From NCBI RefSeq assembly GCF_001659605.2, contig NC_035161.2, positions 2,858,343 through 2,922,342 on the forward strand: a stretch of 64,000 bases of DNA, given 5' to 3'. The notes beneath the pieces are model-generated. The model had not been told where the DNA came from and made no database searches. It was given only the letters and a program-made list of their open reading frames with translations. The translations under genes and the position numbers were made by a program. Positions 1 through 12,400 of the stretch are shown one piece after another. Origin of the DNA: Manihot esculenta. Lineage: Eukaryota > Streptophyta > Magnoliopsida > Malpighiales > Euphorbiaceae. The stretch's first letter is position 1, and each line of letters starts with the position of its first letter.

Positions 1-325
1 GTTCGATTCGGTTCGATTTGATCGGTTTCGATTTTTAATAATTTTTTTTATTTTTTACACTTTATTTTTAATATTTTAAAATATTTTAATGTTAATATGA
101 TTTAATTTATCTATATTATTAAAAAAATATATTATTATCACTGATCGGTTCGGTTCGATTTTTTCGATTTTTTCTGATCAAAATAGAACCGAACCGAAAT
201 AACCGAAATTTCTAAAATTAAAAATCGAATTAAACTGAAATATATAAAAAATCGAATTAAATTTTCAAATCGATTCGATTCGATCAATTTTTTCAGTTTA
301 AACCGAATACTGCGCACCCCTAGTT
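1..325. repeat. AT-rich repeat with GGTTCGATT / AATCGAACC-type words
   Basis: Short words such as GGTTCGATT and their reverse complements (GAACCGAA, AATCGAAT) recur on both strands, separated by T- and A-runs. The block closes at about 325 with TGCGCACCCCTAG. Similar GGTTCGATT-like blocks reappear at about 21060-21180. This resembles the inverted-repeat-rich, non-coding repeats common in plant intergenic DNA. I could not place it in a named family, and no coding potential is visible. Confidence 0.5.
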
Positions 326-1250
326 GCGGTCACAAGCATAGCAAGCGAAAGGAGCAAGAGAGAGGAACAATTTTGTTTGAACATATAAGTTACGATGGAG
401 TTACTTTGTAAAGTAAAATAGACATCACTTGAGCATTAGAGGGAGAGGGTGCTGAAGCTAATTACTCCATCAAATGATCAAATTTTTTTCTCTTTTATTA
501 TTTAGATTTCAACATTTAAATCCCTTATATTTTTTTATTATATAAATTTTAATATTTAAATATTTATAATATTATTTATTATTTAAATACTAATTACTCC
601 ATCCATTTTATGTTTTTTATCTGTTCTTTTTAAATTATTTTAAAATTATTATTTATTTTTCTTTTTTAGGTTATTTCAAAATTATTATTTACTTTTTTTA
701 ACTATAATAATATATAAATGGACCATTATAATTCTATTTAATTTTATTTCTAAAAAGTTTCTTAAAATATCTCTTAATATTTAATAAAATTTAATGTATT
801 TAAAATGAATATAATTAAAAAGTTAATAAAAAAATTATATTTTTTAAAACGTATAAAAAACAAAATAAACAAAAATTATAGGACGAAAAAAGTATAAAAT
901 TTTTATTAATTATATAAAGTGCATTTAATATAAGATCAACAATATAATACTGAATTCAATAATCGTTTAAATATTTATGTTAAATTTTATATGAAATTAA
1001 TTGAAATGTATATAATAAATATTTAAATTCATATATAAATAATCTATATAAGTAATGGAGTGAAAATTTTTTTATTTAAATTATATAATTTTAATTAAAC
1101 CTGTGTAATTTTATTATTGATACAATAAATATTTTTATACAAAATTTATTAATATATTATCATTTGATTATTCATATATTTATTATTTATTTTTATTTAA
1201 ATATATAATTTATATTAAATTATTTTATATTATACGAAAAATATTATACA
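326..1250. other. AT-rich intergenic DNA, no gene seen
   Basis: Long runs of A and T with stops in every frame. Nothing coding or structured was recognised. Confidence 0.6.
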
Positions 1251-1254
1251 TATA

Positions 1255-1790
1255 TAATGTTATAGAACAATCGTATAAAGTGAGACCGTGAGCTGTAACT
1301 ACGAGATAGGATCACGTGGTAAGGACTATATATATAGGACAAGCGGACCATCTCAAGAAAGGAAGATCCGAACACCATAATATCCGATCATTATTCAAAC
1401 TTGCATGTTCCTAATAGAGAGAATCTTTGCGCTAAAATTACCGTTAATGAGCACAGTTTAGAGTACTTTTATTATGCATGTAATCACGAGATCACCAATC
1501 TATTAGGCAGCAACATCCCTTATCGAGCAAAAATTACTAGGAGATGCCATATTTATCTTCATCTTCTTATAGTATAAAAAAAGAAGAAGAATAAAGACAA
1601 ATATACGTTATTCTCTTATATTAAAGTTTTAAACAATTCATTTCATTTTCTCTACTCGTTGATACTGACTTAGCATTGGTGTGGCTGCTATGGGCACCTA
1701 CTACCATTCACGTTTTCTTCTTTGTAGGTTCTAGCCAATCACAGTGCAGTTCCGCTCCGGCCATGTCATCAATCTAATCTTAACAACACC
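1255..1790 (+). repeat. Probable LTR remnant of a Tat-lineage element (G)
   Basis: This moderate-GC block lies directly upstream of a Tat-type gag. It holds a G-box (CACGTG at 1313-1318), a TATATATA stretch near 1328, and near 1662 the string GATACTGACTTAGCATTGG followed by GTGGCTGC. A similar string (ACTGACTTAAGTGTCAGAG, then TGG) occurs in reverse complement at about 38860-38890, in the LTR of element H. The position and the shared motifs suggest a 5' LTR. Exact ends, target-site duplication and primer-binding site were not found, so the call is inferred. Confidence 0.4.
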
Positions 1791-1899
1791 ATTTAGTTCC
1801 ATTGTTGAGAATCTATTTAATTCCTCTTGTTTGTTTGGAATATTACGATTGGTCTCTTATTCTCTTCCTTATAGAAAGAAATCTGTCTCTTTTCTCTCT

Positions 1900-3255
1900 C
1901 AAGATGCCCGATAGTTTGCGAGCTGCTGCTAATATTACTACCAATGAGGGAGTCATCATTTCTTCTGCTCTTGACAACAGAGAGAACACACCCCCCAGTG
2001 GTCAATGAAGCAGACCTCAATAATTTAATCAATGAACAGATACTCCAGTACATCCAAAGGTTGCAGGCTACTTTTAGGCAGTATAATGCTCAGGAAGATG
2101 CATAAAAAATGGATCACGAAAGAAGGGAGGAAGCCTCTATGGTCAAAATGCAACTCAAGGAAAAAGCCAAGTCCAAAGATGAATCAGATGAAGCTCCAAA
2201 AAGCGTTGATTGGAAGCTAGTACGGGCCGTGCAAAGATACCAAAAGGAACAAGAAGAGGATTTTAGCCTAGACGGTATTTTGCCTCTTTCGAAAGAAATC
2301 TTAGCAGAAACCTTTCTCACCAAGTTCAAGTTGCCTAGCTTGGACAAATATGATAGAATGACAGAACTCAGGAGCTACCTAGCAATCTTCAGGATGACCA
2401 TGCAGCTTCAGGATGTAAACGATTTTGTGTTCTGTCGGGTCTTTCCATCAACACTCACAAGTTTGACTCAGAAATGGTACCAAAATCTGAGCCCAGATTC
2501 AATTCAAAACTTTATACAGTTTGTCGCATTATTTAGATCCAGATTTATTACTTGCATACCTCCCAAAAAACTTTCCTCTGACTTGCGGAAGATCCATCAA
2601 GAAGAAGGTGAGTCTTTAAGGAGTTTTATCTCAAGTTTCAATGCTAAAGCCATATAGGTGGAAGAGTTTAATCATGAGATAGCATGTGAAGAATTGAAGA
2701 AAGGAATCCGCAATATCAAATTCATGGATTTCTTAATTAAAAATCCAGCCGCAATGTATCAACAGTTGATAAACAAAGCCCAAAAATATATCAGGCTAGA
2801 TGAAAAAATCAGGTATTAAAAGAAGATAAGAGGGCAAATCAAAAAGTCCGAGAGACACAAATATGAAAGAGATCATAGGAGTTACCCCATCTCGCAAAAG
2901 ATGGATGATCAAAGTAAGTATAAGAATTACACTCTATTAAGTGACTCACATACTCATATTTTGATGTGGATTAGAAAATATGACAATGAAATCATGTGGC
3001 CGCCCAAGCTCAACCCTGAGAAAGTGGAGAAACAAGACAGGACAAAGTAATGTTGATTCCATGAAGATTATGATCATACAACAGAAAAGTGCTGACAACT
3101 AAAGGATGAGACTGAAAGGCTGATAAGAAAAAAAAACCCTTCGAAAATTCACAAGGAAGGGAAGGGAAGAAAAGAGATCTGAGCTTGAGGAACCAACCCC
3201 CGATCGAGAACTTGTAGGGGTCATACATGTAGTAATGGAATCACTTAGGGGTGGT
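1900..3255 (+). pseudogene. Broken Tat-lineage (Ty3/gypsy) gag
   Basis: The best-preserved segment is 2109-2657. It encodes a retrotransposon gag core (residues such as FCRVFPSTLTSLTQKWYQNL, then EEGESLRSFISSFNAKAI). A stop at 2655 is followed by more gag-like sequence in the same frame. Near 3048-3110 a zinc-knuckle-like segment has the spacing C-x2-H-x4-H-x4-C, with stops at both ends. The gag of element E at 56-58 kb has the same CHHC variant. No protease, reverse transcriptase or integrase follows, so this is a decayed or non-autonomous gag copy. Confidence 0.8.
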
Positions 3256-3479
3256 TAGGAAAAGTAAATAAATTGCCGGATTGGTAAGAAAACTTTTTAA
3301 GTCCCGAAGGTCATTCGCCTAGAAATTTTACAAGTTAGATAGTTTAGGGAGCTGAGTGGTCCCCACTCTCGATATATTTGTAATATATTCCTTTTTAATA
3401 ATAAAGTTAACGAGATATTTTCATATGTTGTGTTCTTCAGTGATAAGGAACGATGAGATTGCCTTTCTCAAAAAAGGAA

Positions 3480-4330
3480 AAAAGAGATAAGAAAAGGCTA
3501 TAAGGCAGATTCTGCTAGACCATCCGGGCTTTTGTCCCACCATACAAGGCCACAAGACGGGTTCCCCCAGGCCAGGTCACAAGGCGAGTTCTGCCAGACC
3601 ATCCGGGTGCTGGTCCCACTATATAAGGCCACAAGGCAAGTTCTATCAAGTACAATCACAAGGTGGGTTCTACCAGGCTAGGTCACATGGCGGGTTCCGC
3701 CAGACCATTCGAGCGTTGGTCCCACCATACAAGGCCATAAGGCGGATTCCACTAGGCTAGGTCACAAGACAGGTTTCGTCAGGCCATCCAAGTGTTGGTT
3801 TTACTATACAAGGCCACAAGGCGAGTTTCACTAGACCATTCAGGCGTTGGTCCCGTAAAACCACAAGGTGAGTTCTGCCAGGTAGGGTCATAAGGTGGGT
3901 TCTACCAGACTATCCAAACACTGGTCCCGTTAATCCAAAGCAATTACAAAAGGCCATAGGGCGAGTCTCGACCAGTTTAATAAATCTTAAGGCATGTCCA
4001 AGGCCATAGGGAAGGTATAGATCAGGCCTAAAAAAGTGGGTGGAGGCCCCACCAATTGATGGCTTTGAGCCAGGCTGTGAGGCGGGTTTCACCAAATTCA
4101 ATTACTGCCTTACTAAGCTTTTGAGACATTCAAGGCTCAAGCTAAGGGATGAGTGTTCATGGGCGAGTATTGGCCTCAAGATTAGGCCCAAGGCAAGTAT
4201 ACGCCAGACCATATGTTTGGGTGTTATCCCTATTATTCAAGGATTTTCAAGTTATTTTTTACTATGACGAATGGGTGTTAACCTTTGGCAATTTTTTGAA
4301 AAGAATAAATTGTTTAAGTCTTAAAAGAAG
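3480..4330 (+). repeat. Degenerate tandem array (CCACAAGGCGGGTT units)
   Basis: The array is built from units containing GGCCACAAGGCGGGTTCC, a CCAGGC-like piece and often CCATCCGGGCGTTGGTCCC. Composite periods are around 100 bp, with shorter internal sub-units. Units decay towards 4230, where the sequence becomes GTTTGGGTGTTATCCCTATT and then ATTCAAGG. The reverse complement of the 49.6-55.4 kb array has the same core words (CCACAAGGCGG..., GGGTGTTAGTCCCGCTAA, ATTATTCAAGGCAT). Both probably come from the untranslated region of one Tat-like family. Confidence 0.75.
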
Positions 4331-4410
4331 GTTGTAACTGAGTACAGGGTATATGGACACTTAGCAAAAACACAAATGACAAACTATATTTTCATTAAAC
4401 ACAAAAAGGT

Positions 4411-5435
4411 TACATGTGAAAGATATCCTCAGACTCCCTCGCCCGAGTCTCCATTACCTCGGTATTCTCTACATCAATTACATTATCAGTAGAGACCCAA
4501 CCGACAAGAGTATCTTTAGCATACTCCCCTTCCTCTTCAATTTCGCCCTCCTCCTCGGGGAGGATGTCGTCTATCTAGAAAAAATCCTCAAAATGAAAAC
4601 AATTCACTAGCTCCTTCTTCACCCCTTGAACAAACATTTCCTCACCTTGGGCCACTGTCTCCTTACTCTGATAGAGGCAGCGTAGACTCCCTCAGCTTGC
4701 ACCTGCAACTCCAAGACTTGGTGTTGCAGCAGGGCCACCTAATCCTCGGCAGATTTAGCCTGGTTCTTAAGCCTAGTTTGGAAGTAAGGGCCTCATCAAG
4801 ATCAGCCTGAAGCTTGTCTATAAACTCCAAGATCTCCTTCATGGTACCCTCAACTTCAGTGACCCGAGTCTTCAACCTTGAATATTCCTCGGCCAAGAGC
4901 CTCATGTTCGTGTCATTTGCACCAGACTCCCACCTTAAGGCTTTGTATCGCTCCTTGGCAATGTAAGTGCAGAGGGCACTCTCTAGTGCATAATGTATAG
5001 AGTTTTCAAAAGATCGTTTGTCTTGAGCTCATTCAAGTGGCGCCGATCCGCAAGCCTCAGAGCACCTCTGATTAACAAAAGTCCCAGAGTGGGATCGTAA
5101 AGGAGTAAGGGCGCTCGGCTTAGCGCCAAAGCCAAATGTTGGATGCTTGGAGGCCAGGAAGATTCGACCCCATCACTCATAGGAGCAGGAATGGAGGAGG
5201 TGGGGGCATCAGCAGTAAGCCTAGGGGCTGGGGTAGAATTAGAAGTGCCTAGGGGAGAAGCCTCAGGCTGTAGATGGACTAACTCTTTCGTGGAGGGAGG
5301 GAGCGGGGGAGGGGGAAGCATAATAACCTCTTTTGAGGGGCGAGCATGCTTTGAGGGGGGACTAGCAACCCCGGCAATAGCCTTGCCTTTACAAGCAGCA
5401 CGTGTCGCCTTAGTAAATTTGCTTAAACCAGCCAT
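4411..5435 (-). pseudogene. Antisense reading frame of unknown function beside the tandem array
   Basis: The open part, 5435 down to 4983, encodes 150 residues from an ATG. It starts MAGLSKFTKATRAACKGK, basic, then has a proline-rich stretch (PPPPLPPS) and a low-complexity Pro/Ser/Ala region. After the stop, 4905-4663 encodes a heptad-like, probably coiled-coil stretch (EEYSRLKTRVTEVEG) in another frame. An acidic stretch (EEEGEIEE-like) lies near 4560-4520. Some Tat-lineage elements, such as Grande types, carry an antisense ORF near the 3' end, which suits this location. Frame breaks indicate decay. I do not recognise a function. Confidence 0.45.
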
Positions 5436-5839
5436 ATCTGCAAAGAAAAGGAAAAGTAAATAAGAAAGACAGTTCGAAAAATAAAATAGATAGAAAGAGA
5501 AGTATCCTGATCCCGAGCATAGGAAGTGCCTTCACCAAGGCTGGGAAAGTTGGACGAGTGAGGACCTCAAGCCTAATTTGCCTGCAGATGGCTCTGCCAA
5601 GACAAGATGACATTCCTTATCGCCTATGTGATGTCTATTTTCTTTAGGGCTTTAGCCATCGTTAAAAGCAAGGCTAAAGCTTCGTCTTCCTCTCTTCTCG
5701 GACAGGCCTCATCATTCTTCAATTCTATCCAACAATACCAGCTCATTTGGAGACACCTAAAACCCCCCGACATCCGATGGCGAATGATAAAAAATTTATT
5801 CTTTCACTATTTCAAAAAGGAAGGCATCCGGTAAAAAAT

Positions 5840-6420
5840 GATTAAGTATTTTCGGCTATTGAAGTAACAAAATTTTTTATTTTTTACGGATACCCAGTTG
5901 GTAAAACTAGAAAAAAAAGTGTTACACTTAATTCAAAGTGATTATTGAGGCAGATGAACTGAAAAAGCCATGAGGATTCTCCAATTGTTGGGATGCAGCT
6001 AGAAAATCAAAAGCTTGTGAAATTGAAGGACTTCTATAAAAAAGTGTCCAAGGAGAATCATAGACTTACATTCATCTATTTCTTAAAACCAATGATAGTC
6101 GTTGACACGGACGCGGAAAGAAAGAGTCAAGACCTAAAAAGTCTCTCGAGAAATGTTGTAAGTATCTACAAACGATCTAAATCGTGCTCTAAGAGGACAA
6201 ACTTTTTATCACGAATAGCTGGGTTTGTTTATACTAAAATGGAATGATGAAATCGTAAATGCAGCAAAAAATTTAGACATTTATTGAGTTTCTCAAAAAC
6301 AGAGAGGCTAAATTGTTAATAAAAACAACACCTAGGGACGAAAACGCACATTTTACCTAAACCCCACAAATTGATCGCGCGCTCTCTCTGTCTCTCCTCG
6401 CAAATATAGCGGTTAAATCT
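5840..6420. other. Intergenic DNA upstream of CSN6; promoter region presumed
   Basis: A short open frame at 5993-6247 has no recognisable domain and is treated as chance. From about 6375 the sequence becomes CT-rich (GCGCTCTCTCTGTCTCTC), a common 5'-UTR/core-promoter signature in plants, just ahead of the CSN6 start. No clear TATA box could be assigned. Confidence 0.4.
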
Positions 6421-6499
6421 CAAAGATTGTCACTGGCAGAGAGTCCGATTGGACGGCAGGGATCGGTGCCGGGGAAAATTGAAGACCGGGAATACGACA

Positions 6500-9400
6500 A
6501 TGGCGTCCTCGTCCACTAGCGGTTTAACGTTCAAGCTACACCCACTTGTTATAGTTAATATATCCGATCACTATACTCGGGTTAAGTCTCAGATAAACCC
6601 TCCCGTTCCCTCCACCGCTAATACTGTTTCCAGCAACACCAACGGCGCCGGCGATGGTGTCAGCACTGCTGTTTCAGCTGCAACGCGGCCAACGAGAGTC
6701 TATGGATGCGTTATAGGAGTGCAGAGGGGACGCACCGTTGAGATTTTCAATAGTTTTGAACTTCTCTATGATCCCATCACCCACTCTCTACACCGAGCTT
6801 TCCTTGAGAAGAAGCAAGAGCTCTGTAATTTTCCTATATAACTTCCTTTTTTGGGGGATTGTTAATTTGTTTAATTGTGGTGTGGTAGTTCCTAGGATTC
6901 CATAAATTAATTGAAAATCTTGTGATTCTATTACAGATAAGAAGGTTTTCCCTCATTTTTACGTCTTGGGATGGTATTCAACGGGTAGTGATGCTGAGGA
7001 ATCCGATATGCATATTCACAAGGCTGTATGTTTTTTCCCTTCTCCTTTTTCTGAATCATGCCTTTTGTTGTTAAATTATTTTCAATGTTTTTCTAAACGT
7101 TTTTAAATTGAAAATTCAGTATAGTGAGGGAGGTAATTTATAGAAATGGTGATGTGAGATGTGAATATACCTGGTTTTGCTACCCTCTTGTAGAGAAGCT
7201 GCTTGCGTTGCTTCATGCTGCAGTTGGATGTAATACTGATTTACTTATTTGAGCCAATTTAGAATAAACAAAATCTAAAGTTTTTTTCCTTTTCAAATTG
7301 GGATGAGGAGAAGTTCGAGTTGTTTAGGGCTGGAACAGCCAAGGAAATCGTTCCATCGCTGAAATATGTTGCAGTTTTTCTATCTATAAAGAAGATTAAC
7401 TAACAGTATGTTAAAAACATGCCTTTATGCATCCTTGGTATGTGCATTCTATGTTTTCACCGCCCAGGCCAAAAAAAAAAGTCTGATGTTTGCGGATTTA
7501 ATTATGTTTGGACAATTAACAACCATTGCTTTTGTTTTCATCTCATAATCTATTGTTCTTTAAGAAAACAGTAGTGATGTGAGAAAGACGAGGCGATAGC
7601 TATATATCTGAGAGAAGTCTTTGGACTTATCTTCAAGGGTAACTCAACAATGATTTTAACCTTTTCTTTGGAAAAAAATTGAAACATTTACTATTAATGA
7701 AAATATCTTCAAATTCATAAGATGTAGCTCAAAGTCCCCCCTGAGAGTCACCTTTCTTGCAATGATCTTTTGATTAATGCATGTTTGTTTCAAGGGCTAG
7801 CAAGTTAAACTGTTATAACTTTGTTTAGGTTTGTGGCTTCTAACGTGACCTTTTAACCTTTTTTTTTTCTCCCCCAATGGCTTGATAATTGCTACTATGA
7901 GTCTATGATACACATGGATCTTTGGTTTTGAATGCTTCTTTTCTTAAATTTAAGAATCTCTTAATGCTGATAGGTGGTTAATACTTCATGATATGTACAA
8001 AATGAGCTCTCATCTTCACTGTGTCCTATTATTGTGAGCATTCATTTTGCTATTTAGGAGGGATAGGTACATAAAAAATATTTGATTTTGTCAGTGATAT
8101 ATTAATTTCCTTTGCATGCTTTGTTCTGGTATATTCTTGGACAATGTTCAATAGATGCATTTTATTTGTCAGTAAGTTGTAACAACTATTTTCTTTAACA
8201 GCTGATGGATATTAATGAAAACCCTGTATATGTTCTACTCAATCCTATAATCAATCCAGCCCAGAAGGATCTGCCTGTAACTATATATGAAAGTGGTATG
8301 ATCTCATTGTTGTTTCTTCTTTTATGTAACTAGCTTTTATGAGCACATGCTCTTACAATCTTTTATTAACGCATGAGTTTTTTTTTATGATTAGAAATAT
8401 GAATTTTTTTTCAGCAACTCTTCTATATGATAAATTATATTATACATTACTAGTATTGGTGTTTTGGTATAGATTGAATTGTATTTAATTGATATTTAAA
8501 TTGAGCAAGTAAAAGCATAATTAAAATTTGAAATGTTTATTTTTTAAATATTCTTTTTTTTCTTGCATACTATATGCATGATTTTATATAATCTATTGAC
8601 ATATAAATGTTTATTAATTTATTCTGTCCAATAATAAGTTAAAAGTTCAATTATTTTTGAAATTTAAAGAATAATTTAGCAATATTTTTCCACAGAATAT
8701 TTTGCACCAATGTGAAGGCATTGTTTAATATTCTTGACCCACCCGTATTAATGTATCTTTAAACCTCAACAACATTGTTTCATTTGATTTTTGTTTTTAT
8801 TTTTAACATTCATCTAATTTACTAATGCAACATCCAAGAAGAGTTGATATGTATGTCGTCGTTCAAGGTATTTGTAACCTTTAAAATTTGTAGAAAAACA
8901 TTGTGCAAGTGATCCATGTAGACATGAAAGAAAAGAATAACAGTGTAATAGTTATTGAGTTGGCTTATAACCTAATTAAATCCACACTTGGCTCAAATTT
9001 GAATCCTACTCTGTTGTGTTTCCATGTCTGTTTCAAATGATATTTCACTAAGTAAAAAATTATCAATATAATGGTTCACAACATAAATTTGAATTAGAAA
9101 CTCAATAATAAATGATAAATTAAAAATTTCACAAAATAAAGTGTCAAAATCAAACTCATAATCAAAGTTGCAGGATGAATCTTGATATAGTGAAAAATAA
9201 TAATAATAAAATAAAATTGAAGTGTTTCACAATTATATATATATATATATACACACACACTATCAGTTTTGATTCTTTTTCCAACTCACTTTTATACGTA
9301 TTGCAATTTCATGTACTAAAACCTTACAAATAAAATGTGCTATTAAATAGTTCACACAAGCTAATCTAAATTATACAAATTTCTAGTGTAATAAGGACTT

Positions 9401-12400
9401 CACAAATCAAAGAATATGTTAAATAGAAACTTCTATTAATTTAATTTAAATTACTTTTCCATATTAAAAAATAATATAAGGGCATTTTAATTTTTTGGAT
9501 AGCCATGAAGACTTTTTATATTAAGCTAAAATATGAGATTTTATGTGCATCACTCGTGCTCATCCTCCTCTCACAGCGGCTGTCTCTGCATGAAATCTTA
9601 TTTCAATTAGCTAACATCTGTCTTTTACATCTACACAGTTTGTTTGGATGAATGGGTATGAAAAGGAAAATAAAGGAAAAGGGATGATAGATATCCCTTG
9701 AAACTCCTATATGATTTCCCCTCAAAACAAAAGCCATTGTATAAAATAAGTCTCTTTAACTTTAACATTTAGAATCCTTTCTTATCCTATGAAACTTCTG
9801 AATATGCATTGGTGTTTAATCCCTCGGTTCTTTTCTTTTCCTATTCCATGTGTTACAGGCTATTATTTCTCATTCCAATTAATTTGCAAACATTGTGATA
9901 GACTATTATTCAATCTAAAAGTTACAGTTAGGTGGGGGCCGAAGAATAGGTTTAAATTGTAATATGGGTGCTCACATGGAAGCCTGTATGGTTTGAAAGT
10001 AATGGATGAAACACAATACAATACTTTGTGCAAGCATATGGTACCAAAGTTTGAATATGGACATGTAGATCATAGAGAGTTTAATAAAATATTAGCAACA
10101 ACTCAACCTTTTAGTTTTTTGGGGTGAGGGCCTAAGAGTAGCTTTTAATTCTTTACCAATTTCTTTTGAAGAAAGTATATATGCCCATTCATATTTATCT
10201 GGTATAGTTAGGTATTGTGCTTTATAGTTCATCATGAACAATCTAGGACATTATACTACTGGGAGGCATTGTTCAATACACGCCTAATCACTGAAAAATA
10301 TTACTTGTATGCAGGTTTTTAAAACTTTACCAAATATTTTAATTTTGGCAATTTTAGCCTGATATGAAAACATAGTTCCACCGGTCAAAATTGAAAAAGG
10401 GAAATTTATTACTAATTGGAACAACAAAATAGTTTTTAATAATCCCCACTATTTCACTGCCCCAGCTCCACCTCTGCTGCTCTCTCTATTTTACCTCTTT
10501 CTCCTTGAAACCTTTTGCTGATGGTTGTCCCATAATCATCAACCAGGCTATGAGCCAATTTATTCTTTCTGCAATTGCAAACTTCTATAGTAAATGCTCT
10601 TGTTTAAGTATTTCAATGCAGAATGCTAAGCTTAAATTAGGGAAATATGGAATTCATGGTGATGGTGAAAAGAGAAACCCTATAACAGGTAAAGCAAACC
10701 CTAAAGAGGACAAGTGTTAATGAACTTTTATTAATAGGTTTAATGATGCAAACCTAACAGAGAGAGGGAGGAAACAGAAAGAGGAGTGTTGGAGAGAGAA
10801 AGTGTTGGGGGGAGGGGAGGACAAGTAGTTATGGAGAGGAAAATTGATAGAGTAAGGGGAAAGAAGGAAAAGAGATTTTGTATTCAAATCAATAAAAAAA
10901 AAGAGTAACAAGAGAATCAAGCTTTAATGAACACACTTTTCATGTCATTCAATTCATTCATTCCCTAGTAATCAATAGATACCCAACACTCAAAAAGAAA
11001 CACTAAAAAGATAAAGAACAAGAAAGACTAATGATGAAAGAAAACCATATTCAAGACACCCTGGATATTCTCCCAGCAGATAGCAATACTCTGCCCCTCA
11101 ACTGTATGATAATTTTGTATGCCAATGTTACCTCCTTTCCTCTCCTTAAATGCTGGAGAAGGAATATTTTTTGTTAGCCCTTTTGTGCCAAGTGTCCTCC
11201 CTCCTCTCTTTTCGTACTAGCCAGCTGTCTATGAGATTCCCACATTCCCTTCCCCTTCCTCTGCCCTTTTAGCCTTGTCGAATAAACCTTAAAAGGCTTC
11301 GTAATATTTCCAGCTTCATTATGGGCCCCTTGTCATTACTGTCTTCTTTTAAATCAGCCTTGTCCTTAAGGCTGAAATAAGAAAATTGTCATTAAAAATC
11401 GGCTTGATCAATCCAAGTAGCTTCCTTTGCATACTGTTCTTTCCACTGTACTAGCACTTGAGAGACTGTCTCGTTGTTACAAAGGATGTTCCTTTTCCCA
11501 CAGATCCATTTTGGTTCTATCATTCGTTCTTTATATACATTTAAGTGGGCTAGCAAATCCTGAACTACTTGATATTCCCCTACCGCCTTCTTAAGCTGTG
11601 ATATATGAAATCCTGTATGAAGCTGGTAGCTTTCAGCTTGTATGCAATAGCTCCTTCTCAACTTATAGTTTCTAATGGTCCAAAGTAACGTGCAACTAAT
11701 TTTGCATAGTTTCTGCCAACCACTGAAGTCTTTCTATGAGATCTCATTTTGGCTCCTACTACAAACTCTATATCCCTTCTCTTTTTATCAGCATGCTTTT
11801 TCATCAATTGTTGTGCCTGAAGCAAATGGAAGTTAAGTTGCCGAATAGACTCATCTCGGCGCTATAGTTGTTCAGATGCAGCCTCAACTCTAGTTTCTCT
11901 TGGCAAAATGTTTGCAATATTGGTGGAGGCCTACCATACACGACTTCAAAAGGGGTTTTCCCAATTGCAGGCTAGTAACACGCATTATACTAGTACTCAG
12001 CCCAACAAAGCCACTTAGTCTATCCCTTTGGTTGTCCATTTGTTTATCGATTTGAAACCTTTGTTTGTCCATCCGTTTGTGGATGATAAGTAGAATTAAG
12101 TTGGGTCCCTTGCATTGGAGATAACTCACTCCAGAAATTACAAAGACATACTGGGTCCCACTCACTTACAATTGTTTTTGGAATACCATACAGCTTTACT
12201 ATCTCTCTTGTGAAAACTTCGGCCATTGTTCTTGCAGTAAAAGGATGGCGAAGATTAAGGAAGTGAGCTAATTTGGATAAGCGATCTACTCCCATTAGTA
12301 TACAATCTACCCTATGGGACCTTGGCAAGCCTGTTATGAAGTCAATGGAGATATCCTCGCAAATGGAGTTTGGAATGGGAAGTGATTGTAGCAAACCTAC

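Noticed and set aside
5993..6247. 84-residue plus-strand frame upstream of CSN6
   Set aside because: No recognisable domain, unusual composition and no supporting context; probably chance.
10505..10720. 71-residue frame in CSN6 intron 3
   Set aside because: Does not begin with ATG, has no recognisable domain and lies in an intron next to a transposon.
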